From Curtobacterium sp. UCD-KPL2560 (lineage in GTDB: Bacteria > Actinomycetota > Actinomycetes > Actinomycetales > Microbacteriaceae): a stretch of DNA of 48,601 nt. How positions within the stretch are numbered: the first letter of the stretch is position 1; every line of letters starts with the position of its first letter. The position numbers were made by a program, and so were the translations under genes. The stretch is taken from positions 1-48,601 of the forward strand of contig NZ_MCIG01000015.1 in NCBI RefSeq assembly GCF_001705035.1. Reading direction: 5' to 3'. Below the pieces are notes generated by a model. The model was not told where the DNA came from. It did no database searches and was given only the letters and a program-made list of their open reading frames with translations. This document shows positions 16,644 to 24,705 of this stretch, piece after piece.

Positions 16644-17713
16644 ATATCCAATCCTCCTGCTGCTAGATACCAGGCGGCGCTGACCCGTCCGTCACGCAGG
16701 GGCAACGTGGCTCGTATCGACGTTGGTTCAAGCGGCCGCGCGAGAGCTCGGCAAATTGCGGTCGCAAGTTCCTGAGATGTGGGGGAGGCGGCCACAAGCA
16801 CGTGCCCGTTGGCCTGCAACCATGGCGCTAGGCCGGTCTCCATAGTGGTAACTATGGTGAGACCTGCCCTTAAACCGTCCTGGATCGGGAGTCCTATCTG
16901 TTCGCGCCACCGGCCCTCCCTGAGCGAAGGAGCGATGAGAATCGACTGCTGGTTCAGTACACTGCCGATCTCGTTCTTCGGGATGAAGCCCGCGTATGAG
17001 CGGGACTCTGGCGACTGCCGGACGAAATCTTCCACCTGGTCGGAAAGAGGCCCTGATCCGACGATATGCAGCTTGGCCGACGGGCATCGTTCCTCCACGA
17101 TGGCCCACGCCTCTAGGAGCAAGAGGATGCCCTTACGGGTTTCCAGTCGACCGACGAAGACAGCCCGACCTGGAGTCTTGCGGTCGGGAACGCCCTCGGG
17201 TGCCGCTGGAAGGTTTGTTATGAGCTCACTGGGCACAGACAGAGTTCCGGACAGACTGTGGTAAGTGGTGCGCGCGGACTCACTTGCGTAACTCAGGCGC
17301 TCGTACGCTAGGCGTATGTAGGAACCCACAAGCGCCCGAAAAAATGGCTGCATCAGATTTGTGCCAAATCTGGTCCCGAGCAGAGCGGAGACTTCGTTGT
17401 TCTCCAGGCAGTAGGACCGCAGCAGCCTCCGCTTGCCTCGCGCAACCCCAGCCACCGAGAACAGTCCGAATGAGACGAAGTGGAGTGGAAGAAGGCGTAC
17501 CCACAACGGTTCCCAAATTTCGATCCTGTTCGCTTTGGTCTTCAACATCAGGAGAAGCCAACGCGCTTTGGTGATTCTCGTAACGCCTTGAGGATCTTCA
17601 TCAGCAAGGTCATACTTCTTCTCGAAGTAGTAGGTCGCAGCGGGAGGCCAGTCAGGAAGGAGCTCGAGGTGGTAGGGGCGTAGTTCCGGGATAACACGTA
17701 TGACCATGTGCAT
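16640..17713 (-). CDS. GT4-like glycosyltransferase with altered EX7E motif
   Basis: About 357-residue GT-B glycosyltransferase, last gene of the reverse operon. The C-terminal donor domain has AVFVGRLETRKGI and LHIVGSGP. The usual EX7E is replaced by E-x7-D in EQIGLPIQD (about residues 295-303). GTG (17716), ATG (17713) and ATG (17707) are all possible starts. A GGAGG site at 17718-17722 gives the best spacing for 17707, while 17713 overlaps the preceding stop codon. The protein probably acts on the lipid-linked repeat unit. Low GC matches the rest of the segment. Confidence 0.83.
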   Translation of the reverse strand: MHMVIRVIPELRPYHLELLPDWPPAATYYFEKKYDLADEDPQGVTRITKARWLLLMLKTKANRIEIWEPLWVRLLPLHFVSFGLFSVAGVARGKRRLLRSYCLENNEVSALLGTRFGTNLMQPFFRALVGSYIRLAYERLSYASESARTTYHSLSGTLSVPSELITNLPAAPEGVPDRKTPGRAVFVGRLETRKGILLLLEAWAIVEERCPSAKLHIVGSGPLSDQVEDFVRQSPESRSYAGFIPKNEIGSVLNQQSILIAPSLREGRWREQIGLPIQDGLRAGLTIVTTMETGLAPWLQANGHVLVAASPTSQELATAICRALARPLEPTSIRATLPLRDGRVSAAWYLAAGGLDI

Positions 17714-18681
17714 CACGCCTCCTCCAACCAGCGACTCCAGGACGATCGCGCTCGGTCGTAAGCGAGCTTTGACAGATTCGCGCTCCCGTGCTCGTCTTGA
17801 GAGTCGCCTTCGACGGTAGCGAGGATGGCTGCGGACCAGGATGCCGGGTCACTTGTCGCTGTTACAAGCGCGGGGTGATCCTCCGGAAATAGCGAAGCCA
17901 GAGAACTGTCACGCGGACCTATCACGGGAGTCTGCATTTCCAAGGCTCGAATCGCAATCCCTGACTGGTAGAACCGCTTATAAGGGAGAAGGACGGCCGC
18001 GCTTGTGGCGAGTAGGTTCTGCATCTGATCCTCGCTGACAAATTCGTCCCGGACTGACCAACCTTCCACTCTGGGCCAGCCACGCCCAATGATCTCAAAG
18101 CCGAACGAGGCTAGGTCGGGTCTAACCGCGATCTCCCGAAGTAACGAGAGGTCTCGTGTGGATTTGAATTGCCCGAGTACGCGAATTATTCGTGATCGCT
18201 GTCCAGCGATTCTTCTTAGGGGTGGAAGCATAGGGTGCGGTACCACAATCGCGTGCTTCGCGGAGAGGGCAGGCAAATCTCGTCGTGCAGTCTCGGAGTG
18301 GACGAGAACGCGCGTTCGGCTACTGGAACGTGCAGCCAGACCTCTGGAGATGCGTCCGTTGCCAACAGCGCGAACAAGAGGAATCGGGTCGTGAACGACT
18401 ATCCAGGTATTCCGACTCCAATTGAGAATAAGGTCGATGTAGCCCAAAACTGGCCAGGCCACGATGACTTTATCGTGTGATGTGGATGCCGCGCGTCGGG
18501 CGCGCAATGAATGAATCACCCATCTTAGTCTCGACTGATCAGGTCTGAGGGAAGGCTCGGGGTGTTCGAAGAGCGTTACTTCCGCTCCGGCTGAGCGTAG
18601 ATCATGCTCCAGCTCGGCGCAGTAATGCGCCAACGCACCCTTGAGCGGATTCACAACGGCGATTTTCTGACCGTGGTTCAC
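17713..18681 (-). CDS. Glycosyltransferase (GT-B like)
   Basis: 322-residue protein starting at a GTG that overlaps the preceding stop (GTGA). The N-terminus KIAVVNPLKGALAHYCAELE resembles the acceptor domain of GT4 enzymes. HDPIPLVRA and VLVHSETARRDLP follow mid-protein. The C-terminal half has VRVLGQFKSTRDL-like and LLPYKRFYQSGIAIRALEMQTPVIG segments typical of a donor-binding domain. A much longer in-frame extension upstream overlaps the neighbouring gene and is not used. Coupled to genes on both sides. Sugar specificity unknown. Confidence 0.78.
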   Translation of the reverse strand: MNHGQKIAVVNPLKGALAHYCAELEHDLRSAGAEVTLFEHPEPSLRPDQSRLRWVIHSLRARRAASTSHDKVIVAWPVLGYIDLILNWSRNTWIVVHDPIPLVRAVGNGRISRGLAARSSSRTRVLVHSETARRDLPALSAKHAIVVPHPMLPPLRRIAGQRSRIIRVLGQFKSTRDLSLLREIAVRPDLASFGFEIIGRGWPRVEGWSVRDEFVSEDQMQNLLATSAAVLLPYKRFYQSGIAIRALEMQTPVIGPRDSSLASLFPEDHPALVTATSDPASWSAAILATVEGDSQDEHGSANLSKLAYDRARSSWSRWLEEA

Positions 18682-19784
18682 CGTTTGCGTCCGGCGATGA
18701 GTTCGATCAATACGTTTTCGTATTGCGAGCAGATACGGTCCCAGTCGTACGCTTGTTTTCCTCGCGCGAGATTCGTCGCAGCCTGCTGCTCCATGCTTGC
18801 CTTGTTCCGCATGGTGCTCTCGATCGCAGCCGAGATCGCAGCAGGTTGAGCTTCGGTGAAAGTGGCGGTCGACGTCAGGACCTCTCGGTTGTAGACCGTG
18901 TCTCGGGCAACTATCGGGGCGCCGCTGAACATGGCTTGCACCAGCGCAGGATTTGTTCCGCCGACGCTGTGGCCGTGGAAGTACGCTCCGCAGTGCTGCC
19001 ACAAGCTGTGTAAACGTTGATCGTTCCGTACATGTCCGAGCCAGGTGATGTTATCGATCTCGTTCAGCCGCTCGGCCTCGCGGTCTAGTTCGCCGTCGAA
19101 GCCGTCGCTGCCGACGATCACCACCTTGTGCTTCTCGGCCAGTCGGCGTGCCGCCTCGAAGAATTCCTTAGTGCTATTTTCGGGCACAAAGCGTGCCACG
19201 TAGAGGATATATTCTCGGTGAATCAACCCCGGTTCGATAGGTAGCTCCTCGAGTTCTTGCCCTCCGTAGGGGATGAAGACCCCTTTTGCTCCGAAAGTGT
19301 TCTGCCAGAATTTCTCAATAGCGCGCGCATCGAATATCAGTGTGGCCGCATATTTCGCGGTCAATTTGGCTCCGGTGCGGAAAATGGACTTAGCAAGCCG
19401 CCCCCATTTTGCTCGGATCCATTCAATCCCGTCGACGTTCACGGCGCTCGGGATTCCTCGCGTCCTGAGTATCGGAAGGAAGAAGCCATTTGCTACATTC
19501 ATCACCAGGGCGACATCGGGATTTCGCCGGAAGGCGTCCAGGGATGCTGTCGCGCCAAACGAGAGAGTGCTCAACGATCTCGAATTGATGCCCCTGGTCG
19601 TGATTGTGGAGATGCCCTGATGGTTGAAATCTGGGTCCTCGGTGGTGCTTCCTGGGCGGCCGTAGACAGTTACCTCCCAGCCGCGAGCGGCGAGGTAAGG
19701 GGCAAGATGGCGGACCGCGGTCTCGAAGCCCCCGTAGAAGCTCGGATACCCTCGGGTGCCGATGATGGCCACTGATCGTTTCAC
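18678..19784 (-). CDS. DUF1972-type glycosyltransferase (rhamnosyltransferase-like)
   Basis: 368-residue GT4 enzyme with an N-terminal DUF1972 domain, recognised by SVAIIGTRGYPSFYGGFET (about residues 4-22). Characterised relatives in streptococcal capsule and rhamnan synthesis are rhamnosyltransferases. Other motifs are VNVDGIEWIRAKW, YILYVARFVPENS and HSVGGTNPALVQAMFSGAPI. In many relatives the second acidic position in that last motif is Glu, here Gln. It is the first gene of the reverse operon, so a promoter should lie between 19785 and 19967. It marks the right edge of the low-GC segment. Rhamnose specificity is only a suggestion, since no dTDP-rhamnose genes are in the window. Confidence 0.88.
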   Translation of the reverse strand: MKRSVAIIGTRGYPSFYGGFETAVRHLAPYLAARGWEVTVYGRPGSTTEDPDFNHQGISTITTRGINSRSLSTLSFGATASLDAFRRNPDVALVMNVANGFFLPILRTRGIPSAVNVDGIEWIRAKWGRLAKSIFRTGAKLTAKYAATLIFDARAIEKFWQNTFGAKGVFIPYGGQELEELPIEPGLIHREYILYVARFVPENSTKEFFEAARRLAEKHKVVIVGSDGFDGELDREAERLNEIDNITWLGHVRNDQRLHSLWQHCGAYFHGHSVGGTNPALVQAMFSGAPIVARDTVYNREVLTSTATFTEAQPAAISAAIESTMRNKASMEQQAATNLARGKQAYDWDRICSQYENVLIELIAGRKR

Positions 19785-19887
19785 CGATTGCTCCGCTCAC
19801 GGTTGGGTTTCGGGGTATCACTCATGTTACGGGGGTCTCGCGGCTGAGCTCATCGAAATTTGGCGTCCTCCCGGACCCCCGTCGCCC

Positions 19888-19922
19888 GGAGTACCGAGCT
19901 TGTTACTGAGTGCAGGTACTCC
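19888..19922. promoter_or_regulatory. Inverted repeat in divergent promoter region
   Basis: GGAGTACC (19888-19895) and GGTACTCC (19915-19922) form 8-bp arms 19 nt apart. They lie between the reverse glycosyltransferase operon and the DUF4012 gene. It may be an operator or a small hairpin. No regulator can be named. Confidence 0.4.
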
Positions 19923-19955
19923 CCGTGTCGACTGCGAGCTAGAGATGAGTGGTCC

Positions 19956-19961
19956 TAGACT
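19956..19961 (+). promoter_or_regulatory. Leaderless -10 element (DUF4012 gene)
   Basis: TAGACT ends 6 nt before the ATG of the DUF4012 gene, and no ribosome binding site is present. This is consistent with a leaderless transcript. Confidence 0.55.
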
Positions 19962-19967
19962 CAGTCC

Positions 19968-21788
19968 ATGTCCGACCAGCCCGAGTCGCGACGCGCTGCT
20001 GCACCCCGGGGGAACAGGGCCCGGACCGTGCTGTGGATCGTCCTGGCCGTCGTCCTCCTGCTGATCCTCGCCGTCGCCTGGGTGGGGGTGCGTGGGATGC
20101 TCGCGAAGGGGCACCTCGAACGTGCAGTCGCCGACGTCGGTACCCTCCGCTCGCAGTTGAGCAGCGGTGACACCGACGGCGCGCAGAAGACCGCCACGAG
20201 CCTGCAGGACGAGGCTGCCGCGGCGCGATCCCTCACGGGGGACCTGGTCTGGGGCGCGTCGCAGTACGTGCCGTTCTTCGGCGCGAACCTCCGAGCCGTC
20301 CGTCAGGTCTCCGTGATCGTGGACGACATCGCGACCGGCGCGATCAAGCCGGTCTCCGGCGTCGTCGGTGAACTCGGCACCGACTCGTTCGCGCCGAAGG
20401 ACGGCAAGGTCGACCTCGAGCCCCTCGTGCGTGCCCAGGCACCGGTGCAGCAGGCGGCGACGACGATCGACAAGGCGAAGCAGGACGCCGACGCGATCGA
20501 CGTCAGCGGGACGCTGTCGCCGGTCACGTCGGCAGTGAACCAGCTGCGGAATGCGTTGCTGTCCGTGTCGAGCCAGGTCGACGTCGCGAACCGAGTCGTC
20601 CAGCTCGCCCCGGCGATGCTCGGTCGTGACGGTGATCGCCGGTACCTGCTGCTCTTCCAGAACAACGCGGAACTCCGTGCCGGGGGCGGGATCCCCGGAG
20701 CGGTGGCCCTGCTCAACGTGCAGGACGGCGGCATCTCTCTCCAGGAGCAGCGCTCGGGCCAGTCCTTCGGCCCGTACCCGGAGTCCGTGCTGCCGCTCGA
20801 CGACGGCACGAAGGGCCTGTACGGCGACATCACGGGTCGCTACATGCAGGACGTCACGCTCACGCCGCGGTTCGACGTGTCCGCGACGCTCGCGCGCGAG
20901 ATGTGGAAGCGCGAGACCGGCACCGAGGTCGACGGCGTCCTCGCCATGGACCCCGTGACGCTCGGGTACCTGTTGCAGGCCACGGGCCCGATCCAACTCC
21001 CGAGCGGTGACACACTCAGCACGGACAATGCGTCGTCGCTGTTGCTCAGCGGCGTCTACGCCCAGTACCCGAACCCGGTCGTGCAAGACGCGTTCTTCGC
21101 CTCCGCCGCGAGCTCGGTGTTCCAGAAGATCTCGAGCGGTGGGTTCGACGCGAAGCAGTTCATCGCCGCGCTGACCAAAGCGTCGGGGGAGGACCGGCTG
21201 CGACTGTGGAGTGCGGACAGCGGCGAAGAGCGGCTCATCGCGGGAACCTCGCTCGCGGGCCAGCTGCCGACGGTGTCGCGGGAGACCCGACAGTTCGGCG
21301 TCTACCTGAACGACGGTACGGGCGCGAAGATGGACTACTACCTCGACAAGACGATCTCGGTCGGGTCGTCGGTCTGCCGCAAGGACGGACTGCCGACCTC
21401 CGCGGTCGAGGTGACCATCACGAACACGGCCCCGGCCGATGCGGCGACGAGCCTGCCGAAGTACGTCACCGGCGGTGGCGCCTTCGGGACCGAGCCCGGC
21501 AAGATCAAGACGCTCATCGCGGTCTACGCACCGAAGAACGCGATCTTCCTCGGCGCCTCGCAGGACGGCAAAGCCGTGGGCGTGCAGACCGCCATCGACG
21601 ACGGCCACCCGGTCGCACAGCTCCGGACGGTTCTGGCGCCGGGCGAGAGCGCGACCTTCCGGGTCGCGTTCCTCGGCGAGGTGCAGGACGCGAAGGCCGG
21701 CACCGAGGTGCTGTCCACGCCGGGCATCCAGCAGGCGAAGGCGCTGCCGCTGCGCTTCGACTGCGGCACGCCGGTCCCGCAGGGCTAG
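19968..21788 (+). CDS. DUF4012 domain-containing membrane-anchored protein
   Basis: 606-residue protein with a short basic cytoplasmic N-terminus, one transmembrane helix (about residues 23-45), a helical region and a large extracellular DUF4012 domain. The domain is recognisable from YLLLFQNNAELRAGGGIPG (about 226-244), FDVSATLAREMWKRETG and VLAMDPVTLGYLLQATGP. The family is of unknown function and is often found beside actinobacterial exopolysaccharide clusters, as here. A role in cell-wall or polysaccharide attachment is inferred from context and from distant resemblance to envelope ligase proteins. GC content returns to the genome level here. Likely transcribed alone from a leaderless promoter. 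Confidence 0.9.
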   Translation: MSDQPESRRAAAPRGNRARTVLWIVLAVVLLLILAVAWVGVRGMLAKGHLERAVADVGTLRSQLSSGDTDGAQKTATSLQDEAAAARSLTGDLVWGASQYVPFFGANLRAVRQVSVIVDDIATGAIKPVSGVVGELGTDSFAPKDGKVDLEPLVRAQAPVQQAATTIDKAKQDADAIDVSGTLSPVTSAVNQLRNALLSVSSQVDVANRVVQLAPAMLGRDGDRRYLLLFQNNAELRAGGGIPGAVALLNVQDGGISLQEQRSGQSFGPYPESVLPLDDGTKGLYGDITGRYMQDVTLTPRFDVSATLAREMWKRETGTEVDGVLAMDPVTLGYLLQATGPIQLPSGDTLSTDNASSLLLSGVYAQYPNPVVQDAFFASAASSVFQKISSGGFDAKQFIAALTKASGEDRLRLWSADSGEERLIAGTSLAGQLPTVSRETRQFGVYLNDGTGAKMDYYLDKTISVGSSVCRKDGLPTSAVEVTITNTAPADAATSLPKYVTGGGAFGTEPGKIKTLIAVYAPKNAIFLGASQDGKAVGVQTAIDDGHPVAQLRTVLAPGESATFRVAFLGEVQDAKAGTEVLSTPGIQQAKALPLRFDCGTPVPQG

Positions 21789-22192
21789 CGCGAACCATAG
21801 GACTCCGCCGGTCGTCAGTCGGCGAAGGCTCGGCGTGTTGCTCCGCAGAACGCAGTCGAGTCTGTCCCCAAAGCGGGGGGTGGCTGCGCAATCTGAGTAC
21901 TTGCAACAACTGGGACTCCCACGGCCAGTCGATGATCAGGATCGTCGAAACGCCCTGTGAACAGGTGTTTCTGTTCGGATGCGCTGAAGCTCCTGCTGCC
22001 AGGGGGTGCCTGGCTGCGTTTCCTCTCCGTAACGGGGCGAAGAACTTTTGGATCTGGTGGCAACAACCTGAGGATTCCCGCTAGATTGAGGGAACTTCGC
22101 CATAGCAAGTGCGTTCACCACGTGGCTTGCGAGCGGTGCACGGGCTCTGGGTGTCAGGGTCTGAAGGATCAGATCACTAGGGGAACCACTTC
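21789..22192 (+). other. 404-nt non-coding leader before surface protein gene
   Basis: No convincing ORF. The stretch is less GC-rich than its flanks and holds several short hairpins: CCTGT/ACAGG with outer AAAC/GTTT near 21949-21971, TTCCC/GGGAA near 22074-22093, and GCAAG/CTTGC near 22107-22132. It ends in AGGGGAACCACTTC before the ATG. It may be a structured 5' leader of the LAFTG gene. No known riboswitch consensus was recognised. Confidence 0.45.
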
Positions 22193-22747
22193 ATGAAGAA
22201 GCTCATCGCCGCTGCCGTCCTCGCGGGCGCAGCGTTCATCGCCGTCCCGACCGCGGCCAACGCTGCCGGCTACACGCCGGACTCCGACGTGTCCGTCTCG
22301 GGTTCCTACACCGCCGGTGGCACCGCCACCGTCGCGTTCACCAAGGGTGCGTTCCAGAACAACGAGGCCGTCCGCGTCCAGGTCACCGGTGCCGGCAACG
22401 TCACCCTCGGCGCCCTGCCCGTCGCGACCACCTCGCGCGACTACACGGCGAACGCCGACGGCTCGCTCACCGTGCGCGTCACCTTCCCGGCCGGCGGCTC
22501 GGGCACCTACAACCTCACCGCCACCGGTGCGACCTCGGGTGTCACCGGCTTCGCCAACTTCACCATCGTCCCGGCCGGCGCGACCTCGGTCGCTGCCAAC
22601 GGCAACTCCGGCACCCCCGGTCAGCTCGCCTTCACCGGTGGCACCATCTCCACCCTCGGCCTCTGGGCAGCCGGCGGCGCCATCGTCCTCGGTGGTGGCC
22701 TGCTGGTCGTCCGCAAGTCGGTTCGTCGCCAGCGCGAGACCGTCTGA
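22193..22747 (+). CDS. Sortase-type (LAFTG) cell-wall surface protein
   Basis: 184-residue surface protein. A signal peptide ends near ANA (residues 22-24). A beta-rich Gly/Thr/Ala domain follows (about 26-130). The sorting signal is LAFTG at 145-149, a hydrophobic helix (about 153-175) and the basic tail VRKSVRRQRETV. LAxTG motifs are recognised by class E sortases of actinobacteria, and no sortase gene lies in the window. The function of the exposed domain is unknown. The start codon follows an AGGGG ribosome binding site and a long, possibly structured leader. A strong terminator follows. Confidence 0.88.
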   Translation: MKKLIAAAVLAGAAFIAVPTAANAAGYTPDSDVSVSGSYTAGGTATVAFTKGAFQNNEAVRVQVTGAGNVTLGALPVATTSRDYTANADGSLTVRVTFPAGGSGTYNLTATGATSGVTGFANFTIVPAGATSVAANGNSGTPGQLAFTGGTISTLGLWAAGGAIVLGGGLLVVRKSVRRQRETV

Positions 22748-22762
22748 CCCTCGCCCCGCTGA

Positions 22763-22798
22763 GAAGGACCCCCGGCACCTCGGTGCCGGGGGTCCTTC
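22763..22798 (+). terminator. Terminator hairpin after LAFTG gene
   Basis: Perfect 17-bp arms (GAAGGACCCCCGGCACC) with a 2-nt loop, 16 nt after the stop codon of the surface protein. Confidence 0.9.
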
Positions 22799-22831
22799 CT
22801 CGTTGTCGGCGCGCTCTGCGCCGATGATCGA

Positions 22832-22948
22832 TCAGGCGACCACCAACGCGATCGCCACGACGGCGACCACCGCCAGCGGCGCGGCGATCCACAGCCACCA
22901 CGGGAACATCGAGGGCGGTCGGTACGGGCGGCGTTCGGGTCGGGCCAT
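22832..22948 (-). CDS. Small single-pass membrane protein (38 aa)
   Basis: An ORF of 38 residues: a basic, proline-rich start (MARPERRPYRPPSMF) followed by one hydrophobic helix (WWLWIAAPLAVVAVVAIALV). TACCGT ends exactly 6 nt before the ATG, matching the leaderless promoter pattern of other genes here, and there is no ribosome binding site. The family is unknown. The protein would insert in the membrane with its basic end inside. It lies between a terminator and the VanZ gene. Confidence 0.6.
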   Translation of the reverse strand: MARPERRPYRPPSMFPWWLWIAAPLAVVAVVAIALVVA

Positions 22949-22954
22949 GCGCTG

Positions 22955-22960
22955 ACGGTA
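22955..22960 (-). promoter_or_regulatory. Leaderless -10 element (38-aa ORF)
   Basis: TACCGT on the reverse strand, 6 nt before the ATG of the small membrane ORF. Confidence 0.5.
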
Positions 22961-23108
22961 GATCACGTGTGTTTCCGACAGGTGCGCTCCGAGCACATCT
23001 CCAGCCGCCGGTGCCGATGCCGGACAGGGCTGCGAACGGCCTCAGCAGGATGCACCCCGCAACACCGGGCCACGACGGGCACGCGACCACGACCGGTCGC
23101 GCCGCCGG

Positions 23109-23972
23109 TCACGACCGGTCCCGCACCCGCCCCAGCACCACGATCCCGGCCAGCACCCCGAGCACCGCGCCCGACGTGTTCGCGAGCACGTCGTCGACCG
23201 ATGCGAACCGGGCCGGCAGGAACAGCGCCTGCACGGTCTCGATGCACACGCTCACGACGAAGCCGCCGGCCATGCCCACCCACCAGCGCCGGGCGCCCAG
23301 CAGCAGCACGGCCAGGAACCCGAACGGCGCGAAGAAGACCACGTTCGCGGTGAACTCGACCGCGTCGTACCCGAGCCAGGTCGGCGCCCCGAGCCGGTGT
23401 CCGGCCGCGATCGCCCGCGTCAGCCACGGCTGGATGCCGCCGTCGACGGGGGAGCCCGCGGTCGCCACCAGGACCACCACGACCGCGTAGCAGGCCGCCA
23501 GCGTCCAGGCGACCCGCTTGCTGCGCACCGAGGCGTGCGCGGCCCGCTCGCGCGCGTGCACGGCCGCGTCGAGGAGCGCACCGACCGCGACGCCCACGAG
23601 CCCCGCGACCAGGACGGAACGGAAGCGGTCGACCCGCGCGTCGGCGTGCGCCGCCGCGAGCACCGCCAACACCAGGACGAGCAGACCGCTCACGACCGCG
23701 CGCTGCCGCACCCGGTCCGGCCGGGAGGCGCGGCTCGCCCCCGCCAGCAGCAGCGGCAGCGGGGCGGTCACCCCCGTCACCGCCATCGCGAGCGCGAACC
23801 GCTCGTCGACGGCCAGGGTGCCGTGTCCGAGCGCGCGGAGCGCGCCCGCCGCGTGCGCGGCGACGGTCCGCAGCGTCTCCGACACACCGGGCACGAGGAG
23901 GAGGGCGACCACGAGCACGACGGCCGCGCACAGCACGATCCGCACGAGTGTCGTCCTCCGCGCAGTGGTCAC
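23109..23972 (-). CDS. VanZ family membrane protein
   Basis: 287-residue polytopic membrane protein with about seven to eight transmembrane helices. The VanZ-like region is in the C-terminal 130 residues: EFTANVVFFAPFGFL, then SVCIETVQALF and RFASVDDVLANTSGAVLG, with the conserved Glu, Gln, Arg, Asp and Asn-Thr-Gly positions. VanZ proteins give low-level teicoplanin resistance in some hosts, but most members have unknown roles in the envelope. No other van genes are nearby, so a resistance role should not be assumed. Starts at GTG with TACGGT 8 nt upstream and no ribosome binding site. Confidence 0.85.
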   Translation of the reverse strand: MTTARRTTLVRIVLCAAVVLVVALLLVPGVSETLRTVAAHAAGALRALGHGTLAVDERFALAMAVTGVTAPLPLLLAGASRASRPDRVRQRAVVSGLLVLVLAVLAAAHADARVDRFRSVLVAGLVGVAVGALLDAAVHARERAAHASVRSKRVAWTLAACYAVVVVLVATAGSPVDGGIQPWLTRAIAAGHRLGAPTWLGYDAVEFTANVVFFAPFGFLAVLLLGARRWWVGMAGGFVVSVCIETVQALFLPARFASVDDVLANTSGAVLGVLAGIVVLGRVRDRS

Positions 23973-23980
23973 GGGACCCG

Positions 23981-23986
23981 ACCGTA
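23981..23986 (-). promoter_or_regulatory. Leaderless -10 element (VanZ gene)
   Basis: TACGGT on the reverse strand, 8 nt before the GTG of the VanZ gene. Confidence 0.4.
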
Positions 23987-24241
23987 CTGTGCCGTGCCTC
24001 CCGGCCGTCGCGGCGACCCACGACCGCGCGAGCCGACCTCCGGATGGTTCATCCGCGGAACGAGTACCCGTTTTCCTGCTGTACCCCGCTTCGGGGCACG
24101 CGAAGCCCGGGAATCCGGGGCTGTCCCCCGGGCCGCATTGGTACGAACCGTGAATCGGCGGGCCTCGCTGGCGTCGGACGGGGTCGGTCTCGTAGGTTTC
24201 AGGTGTCAGCAGATGTACCCCGGATCGCGAAGGAGAGCGAC

Positions 24242-24568
24242 ATGAGCACCACCGTCACCACCGACACCCGCGCTGAGGTCACCCTCGACACGGAGACCGT
24301 CGACATCATCGCGATCCTCGAGGCAGAAGCCGAGCACGCCGGCCGCGCCTCCCGTGCCAAGACCACGTGGACCCAGGAAGACCAGGGCGAGTGGGTCGCC
24401 ACGTACGGCGGCTACTTCGGCGGCAGCGTCGACAAGCGCGACGGCCGTTACGTCGCCTCCGACACCTTCGGGCTCGTCGTGGGTGAGTTCGCGACCCTCG
24501 AAGAGGCCCAGACCAAGCTCGCCGACCAGCTCCACGTGATGCTGCCGGCGGTCATCCGCCCGCTCTGA
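24242..24568 (+). CDS. Small conserved-motif protein, tandem paralogue 1
   Basis: 108-residue soluble, acidic protein of no family known to me. The C-terminal 70 residues share a clear pattern with the next gene: W-x-A-x-YGGY-F/Y-GG-x-VD, then SDT-F/Y-G, VG-E/D-F, L-E/D-EAQ and LH-x2-LP. There is no signal peptide. The ATG is chosen from the strong GAAGGAGAG site about 6 nt upstream. The leader between the VanZ gene and this start contains a CCCCG/CGGGG hairpin (24084-24096). The YGGYFGG strand and regular spacing suggest a small alpha/beta fold. Function unknown. Confidence 0.75.
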   Translation: MSTTVTTDTRAEVTLDTETVDIIAILEAEAEHAGRASRAKTTWTQEDQGEWVATYGGYFGGSVDKRDGRYVASDTFGLVVGEFATLEEAQTKLADQLHVMLPAVIRPL

Positions 24569-24705
24569 TGCCGAGCGACCATCCCGGTCCGCCACCCGGC
24601 GGACGCGACAGGAGCACCCTCATCTCCACCAGCAGTGCCAGCACCACCAGCAGTGCCCGCACCACCCGTACCACCAGCCACACCCCGAACCGCAGGAGCA
24701 GCACC

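Noticed and set aside
12150..19830. Mobile element boundaries of the low-GC block
   Set aside because: No transposase, integrase, tRNA or flanking direct repeats were seen. Homologous exchange is more likely.
21949..21980. GAAC-N4-GTTT resembling a LexA box
   Set aside because: One arm mismatches the actinobacterial consensus and it is over 200 nt from the nearest start codon.
21789..22192. Known riboswitch (c-di-AMP or c-di-GMP type) before the wall protein
   Set aside because: The conserved core sequences of those classes are not present.
23109..23972. VanZ gene as a glycopeptide resistance determinant
   Set aside because: No vanHAX or regulatory genes nearby, and VanZ-domain proteins are common without resistance.
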